Shown here: in pieces, positions 53,741 to 56,968 of the stretch
Numbering within the stretch: position 1 is the first letter of the stretch
Layout of the letters: every line of letters begins with the position of its first letter
DNA from: Oscillospiraceae bacterium
Lineage (GTDB): Bacteria > Bacillota > Clostridia > Oscillospirales > Ruminococcaceae
Direction: 5' to 3'
Length of the DNA stretch: 56,968 bases
Assembly: GCA_009786985.1 (NCBI GenBank)
Contig: WRGW01000111.1
Location: 1-56,968, forward strand
Program-made: the position numbers and the translations under genes
The notes under the pieces: generated by a model
Told to the model about the DNA's origin: nothing
Database searches by the model: none
Seen by the model: the letters and a program-made list of their open reading frames with translations, nothing else

Positions 53741-54105
53741 TTAGATTTAGTTTTCCTTTTAGCTTTCTGGGAAGCTCTAATCAAATCATAAGCGTGTCCA
53801 ATCATTCGTTGTAATTCTTCAAAAGGAACATCGCCATCTACATAGACAGTATTCCAATGTTTTTTGTTCATATGCCAGCCTGGTATAACATCGGTATAGA
53901 TGTTACGCAAAAAATCAGCCTCATTCGGTTCACATTTGAGATTTACGAATAGCCGCCCTTCTTTAGACTTATTGCAAATCCCAATCAAAGCAAACATTTT
54001 TTTATTATCTTTATGCCGTATTACAGCGGCGTTCTCATCGAAAGGATAGTCTTCATACACATTAGGCATAGTTAAACAAAGGTCGATTAACTCACGTTTG
54101 GTCAT
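53737..54105 (-). CDS. MmcQ/YjbR-family protein
   Basis: A 122-residue protein: MTKRELIDLCLTMPNVYEDYPFDENAAVIRHKDNKKMFALIG, then FVNLKCEPNEADFLRN and PGWHMNKKHWNTVYVDGDVPFEEL are the YjbR pattern, a CyaY-like fold seen in stand-alone proteins that may bind DNA. ATG 54105 is chosen over the track start because GGAGGGG lies four bases upstream. The C-terminus (SQKAKRKTKSK) is Lys-rich. It overlaps the M20 gene by 14 bases and parC by four. Confidence 0.85.
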   Translation of the reverse strand: MTKRELIDLCLTMPNVYEDYPFDENAAVIRHKDNKKMFALIGICNKSKEGRLFVNLKCEPNEADFLRNIYTDVIPGWHMNKKHWNTVYVDGDVPFEELQRMIGHAYDLIRASQKAKRKTKSK

Positions 54106-55483
54106 ATACCCCTCCATTAGTGATGAGCGATAAATAAAACTCAAGCATTTTCCTAAAAGCGTCAGTCGAAATACGCTCGTTAATTCCATGAATCGCCTCA
54201 CGGTCTTGCGACGACATAAACATTGGCGAAAATCTATACACATAATCTGTAATTTCAGAATAAAAGCGTGAATCTGTTCTTGCAATCATCAGATATGGGA
54301 TTATTACACACTTACGCTCATCCGTATTCCATGTGATTTTAATCGCAGAGTTAAGCCTTTCCCAACCTTCACCTTCAACGCGCGAAATTTTAGACGGCTC
54401 TAAACTTTCGAGTAGATTCACCTCAACATCAAGCCCACGCAGTGTTTTTTTTATGATTTCGAGAGTTTCTGCCACAGTACTGCCATTTATTACACGAAAG
54501 TTCCCGACTGCACGAATTTCTTCAGGGATTACGTTTTTAGCACTTCCGCCACTAATCAAAGTGACGGCACCAGTAGTTTGAAGTAATGCTCCGATTTCAG
54601 GGACTAATTGCGATACCTTAGGCAAGAGCAGTTTTCGTAGAATAGGGCTTTTGAGTGCTACTTTTACCTTAAATCCAAAATTCCTAATAATCGCACCACC
54701 CATAATTTTAACTGGTTCGCTAATAATCGGCTTAAACGGTTTATCGAGGCGATTGATTACTTTTGCCATTGTAGAAAGTGGATTATGCTTAGTCGGCATA
54801 GAAGTGTGACCTCCTTTACCACGAGTGATAAATTCGACATCCATATAACCTTTTTCGGCGATTCCGATTAGTGCTGTAAGCTCACTACCGCCGACTATGC
54901 TTGCATCAACAATCGCACCGCCCTCATCGACTACTAACATAGGGCTGACTCCACGTTCTTTGAGTAAAGCCGACATAGTAATCGCAGCATTACCAGACGT
55001 TTCTTCATCGCCACCAAAGCACATATAGATATCATAATCGGTAATGTAACCCTGTTCGAGAAGCGTTTCAACACTTTCCATAATCGCACAGAGGGTGCAC
55101 TTTGTATCGAGTGCACCACGTCCGTAAATTTCGCCTTCGCTAATTCCCCCAGTAAAAGGATGGGCTTCCCATTTTTCGTCTTTAGACGCTGGTACTACGT
55201 CAAAATGCGACATAAGCAGAATGCTTTTGCTTGAATCTTTACCTTTTAATCTATACATAAGCCCACCTGGGCTTGTTTGAGTGACTGCTACACGTTCTAA
55301 CTCACATTTAATATGAATATTCGGATAAAGCACTTCAAGTGCTTTTATAAACTTCTCGCACTCTTCAATATTACCATCAACTGTTTCATAAATTAAAAGT
55401 TCGCTAAATCGTGCTACAGCGTAATCAAAGTTAAATTCGATTTTTTTGTTTGAACCACTCTGGTTTGTGGAACTATTGGTCAT
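54092..55483 (-). CDS. M20-family metallopeptidase (PM20D1/CPS1-like)
   Basis: A 463-residue zinc amidohydrolase. It shows LLMSHFDVVPAS (His ligand), YGRGALDTKCTL (bridging Asp), CFGGDEETSG (Glu base and ligand), LVVDEGGAI and the C-terminal AIHGINERIS (His ligand). The DEGG and AIHG-x-NERI motifs are those of the carboxypeptidase S / PM20D1 branch, whose mammalian member makes and splits N-fatty-acyl amino acids. Normal length. ATG 55483 lies within the end of the ACP-GNAT gene (11-base overlap), so translation is coupled. Confidence 0.88.
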   Translation of the reverse strand: MTNSSTNQSGSNKKIEFNFDYAVARFSELLIYETVDGNIEECEKFIKALEVLYPNIHIKCELERVAVTQTSPGGLMYRLKGKDSSKSILLMSHFDVVPASKDEKWEAHPFTGGISEGEIYGRGALDTKCTLCAIMESVETLLEQGYITDYDIYMCFGGDEETSGNAAITMSALLKERGVSPMLVVDEGGAIVDASIVGGSELTALIGIAEKGYMDVEFITRGKGGHTSMPTKHNPLSTMAKVINRLDKPFKPIISEPVKIMGGAIIRNFGFKVKVALKSPILRKLLLPKVSQLVPEIGALLQTTGAVTLISGGSAKNVIPEEIRAVGNFRVINGSTVAETLEIIKKTLRGLDVEVNLLESLEPSKISRVEGEGWERLNSAIKITWNTDERKCVIIPYLMIARTDSRFYSEITDYVYRFSPMFMSSQDREAIHGINERISTDAFRKMLEFYLSLITNGGVYDQT

Positions 55484-56756
55484 TTTTAATACTCTCCGCA
55501 ATCGCTTGAATTTTATCGCTAAACAACTTTGTGCTTTCCCAATCGACTTGGTTGCCATATAATTTTTGCATGACTAACCCATCAGAATCTGGATACCATC
55601 TCGGCATTACACCACCGTAATAAAAACCATGAGCTTTTAGTGCTTTAATCGTCGCCCCGTTATGAGGGCAAGAAAGCGGAACATTAATCGCTAACGATTT
55701 TGTGCCATTAGAACTCGCCTCTTTATCGATTTGTTTAACAACATCATTAATATCAGCACCAACTTCAAGGAAAGTGATTACTACGTATTGCGTCGAAATA
55801 AGTTCGGAATCGTTTACTTCATAAGTAGTCGGATTATTAGGGGCGGTATCAGAAGCATTTCTGAATATACGAGTGGTCACTAGTGGTAAGTCAGAAACCG
55901 CAAACTCGATTTGAGATTTGTATTCGCTCGGCAGGTAGCACCAAAGTGTCGCTTCGCCACGTTCAATGCAAGAACACACACAGCTAATTCGCTCATCGAG
56001 ATTTTGTGTGGTTTCTCCATGACCTTCTCCGTGAGAATGTGCTAAATTCAGCTTTAATGCCGTGTCAATAAACCCACCAGCAATACACGAACGCTGTGAG
56101 TATTTATGGCTAGTAATACTCTCCGAATAAATCACACCACCTTTAAGCTCTTGATTAGAAAGGCAAGAGATTAGTAATTTTGCTACATCAGTTCCACGAT
56201 AATCTGGTGTGACCATAAGCTGTCCTAACTCAAAAGCGTTAGGATTAGGCGAAAGTTTGATTAAAGATATCATACCAGTAGCCTTACCGTCAGTGTTGAC
56301 TGCGATATAAGGATAAACCTCGCCACTTTCGATTTTTGCCCAAAATTCATCAGGATTATAGAGATATTCTGAAGCATATCCTTTGCCATAAATCGACGTT
56401 ACTAAAGCTGGAACTTTAGCAGTTAATTTCTTGGTAATCGGCGATACTACACAACGAGATTTAACTAGCGGGAGTTCGCCGTCATCATCAGACTCGTTAA
56501 TCTCAGTCACTTTTTCGGCTTTGTTCGCAACTTTGCTTTCAACATAAGTACAAATTTTCTTGATTGTGATAAACTTACGGAAATCACGCTCAGGAATTTT
56601 GAAAGAAAAAGTTTCTTCAAAAGCACATACCATGTCGATAAACCCCATTGATTCCATTCGTAAATCATGCAGTAGATTAGTATCTTCGTTAATTTCACTT
56701 GCGAGAGTGCCACTGTATTTAGATACAAGACCTATAATTTTATCAAGTTCATACAT
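55473..56756 (-). CDS. Acyl carrier domain fused to GNAT acyltransferase domains
   Basis: A 427-residue fusion. Residues 1-76 are an ACP-like four-helix domain: NLLHDLRMESMGFIDMVCAFEETF, with Ser36 as the likely phosphopantetheine site (Glu before it instead of the usual Asp). Residues about 120-230 are a GNAT domain (FELGQLMVTPDYRGTDVAKLLI acetyl-CoA loop). Residues about 320-400 look like a second GNAT half (TIKALKAHGFYYGGVMPRW). The linker at 77-98 is acidic. The enzyme could acylate amines with a group carried on its own ACP; this is inference. GGAGGAAATGAAAT precedes the ATG. First gene of a four-gene chain with the M20 peptidase. Confidence 0.75.
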   Translation of the reverse strand: MYELDKIIGLVSKYSGTLASEINEDTNLLHDLRMESMGFIDMVCAFEETFSFKIPERDFRKFITIKKICTYVESKVANKAEKVTEINESDDDGELPLVKSRCVVSPITKKLTAKVPALVTSIYGKGYASEYLYNPDEFWAKIESGEVYPYIAVNTDGKATGMISLIKLSPNPNAFELGQLMVTPDYRGTDVAKLLISCLSNQELKGGVIYSESITSHKYSQRSCIAGGFIDTALKLNLAHSHGEGHGETTQNLDERISCVCSCIERGEATLWCYLPSEYKSQIEFAVSDLPLVTTRIFRNASDTAPNNPTTYEVNDSELISTQYVVITFLEVGADINDVVKQIDKEASSNGTKSLAINVPLSCPHNGATIKALKAHGFYYGGVMPRWYPDSDGLVMQKLYGNQVDWESTKLFSDKIQAIAESIKNDQ

Positions 56757-56850
56757 ATTTCATTTCCTCCGATTTTTTGGTTCTATTATGTAATGGTGCG
56801 ATAGTAAACCTCCTTGGTAACTAACGCACAGGGGTATTTGACATTACTCC

Positions 56851-56959
56851 GCAACGAAAGTCTTATCTAATTCGGGCGAACTTCGAGTTGCCTGCTCGTC
56901 GGCAGAGCCACCGACACTGCAACTCTCGTTTTGCGAAGCCCGATTAGGACTTTCGTTGC
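56851..56959. repeat. Dispersed hairpin repeat, family B, copy 2
   Basis: Bounded by GCAACGAAAGTC and GACTTTCGTTGC, an exact 12-base inverted pair, with the CGAGTTGCCTGCTCGTCGGCAG block inside. It matches the asd leader copy at 12701-12808 closely. It lies upstream of the ACP-GNAT gene at the window's right edge. The remaining bases 56757-56850 hold a second AAGGAGG with no start codon behind it. Confidence 0.82.
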
Positions 56960-56968
56960 TCAAGATGC

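Noticed and set aside
56790-56820. Second AAGGAGG upstream of the ACP-GNAT gene as a hidden small gene
   Set aside because: No ATG, GTG or TTG at suitable distance opens a frame longer than a few codons.
1-56968. tRNA genes, rRNA or CRISPR array
   Set aside because: Apart from the tRNA-like end of ssrA I saw no T-arm plus acceptor pattern and no regularly spaced direct repeats; hairpin repeats here are dispersed, not arrayed.

Overview
The window is about 57 kb of AT-rich bacterial chromosome and reads as a Clostridia-type Firmicute. Evidence for this is WhiA, SpoVG, the CdaA/CdaR pair, a single-chain clade-1 PurL of about 1,200 residues, the plsX-rnc-radical SAM-smc order, strong purine-rich ribosome binding sites, TTGACA/TATAAT promoters with 17-base spacers, and CotH plus a dockerin fragment. 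The dockerin piece hints at a Ruminococcus/Oscillospiraceae-like relative, but I cannot name a species. Most of the window is housekeeping. The accessory parts are the left 4 kb, the 12.7-14.1 kb junction, the 18-22 kb cassette and the right end.

Layout. 1-4.1 kb: broken transposase pieces, a WYL regulator with two small enzyme-like genes (PPOX-like, VOC), then a SLOG protein fused to a membrane anchor followed by a small secreted protein. 4.2-9.7 kb (minus): glnS, a CotH-family exported kinase-like protein, a dockerin scrap, then a NYN-domain protein and an ACT protein that close the lysine operon asd-dapA-dapB (to 12.7 kb). 12.7-14.1 kb: repeats, an IS3 scrap, an orphan consensus promoter and ssrA (tmRNA, minus). 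14.1-18.1 kb (plus): purM-purN, a U32 peptidase-family gene and whiA. 18.1-22.2 kb (minus): a four-gene cassette of Asp/Glu racemase, DltA-like ligase, carrier protein and MBOAT acyltransferase. 22.4-25.2 kb: secA (plus). 25.4-37.5 kb (minus): cdaA-cdaR, dusB with a metal-receptor lipoprotein, and rpiB-gatC-purL-gatA-gatB. 37.9-40.0 kb (plus): ahcY and a DUF2225 gene. 40.1-42.0 kb (minus): an RNHCP protein and murC. 42.2 kb: spoVG (plus). 42.7-51.3 kb (minus): trmFO, plsX, rnc, a radical SAM gene, smc and a Nudix gene. 51.4-56.8 kb (minus): an ACP-GNAT fusion, an M20 peptidase, a YjbR-like gene and a parC/gyrA-type subunit, all with overlapping ends.

How the genes work together. The asd-dapA-dapB-ACT operon makes diaminopimelate and lysine precursors for the wall. 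murC and the racemase/DltA-like cassette also act on the envelope, and CdaA/CdaR makes c-di-AMP. purM, purN and purL cover three steps of purine synthesis. GatCAB together with GlnRS means both routes to amidated tRNA may exist.

Most unusual signals. (1) A roughly 91-bp intergenic repeat in at least four copies, each predicted to fold as a closed cloverleaf with three hairpin arms; arms differ between copies but stay paired. It shares modules with further hairpin repeats. (2) A racemase/DltA-like/ACP/MBOAT cassette whose ligase lacks the DltA cysteine, suggesting a D-amino acid other than alanine. (3) An ACP-GNAT fusion coupled to a PM20D1-like M20 enzyme. (4) A SLOG-transmembrane fusion with a hairpin over its ribosome binding site. 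(5) Two promoters placed so that their mRNAs should be nearly leaderless.
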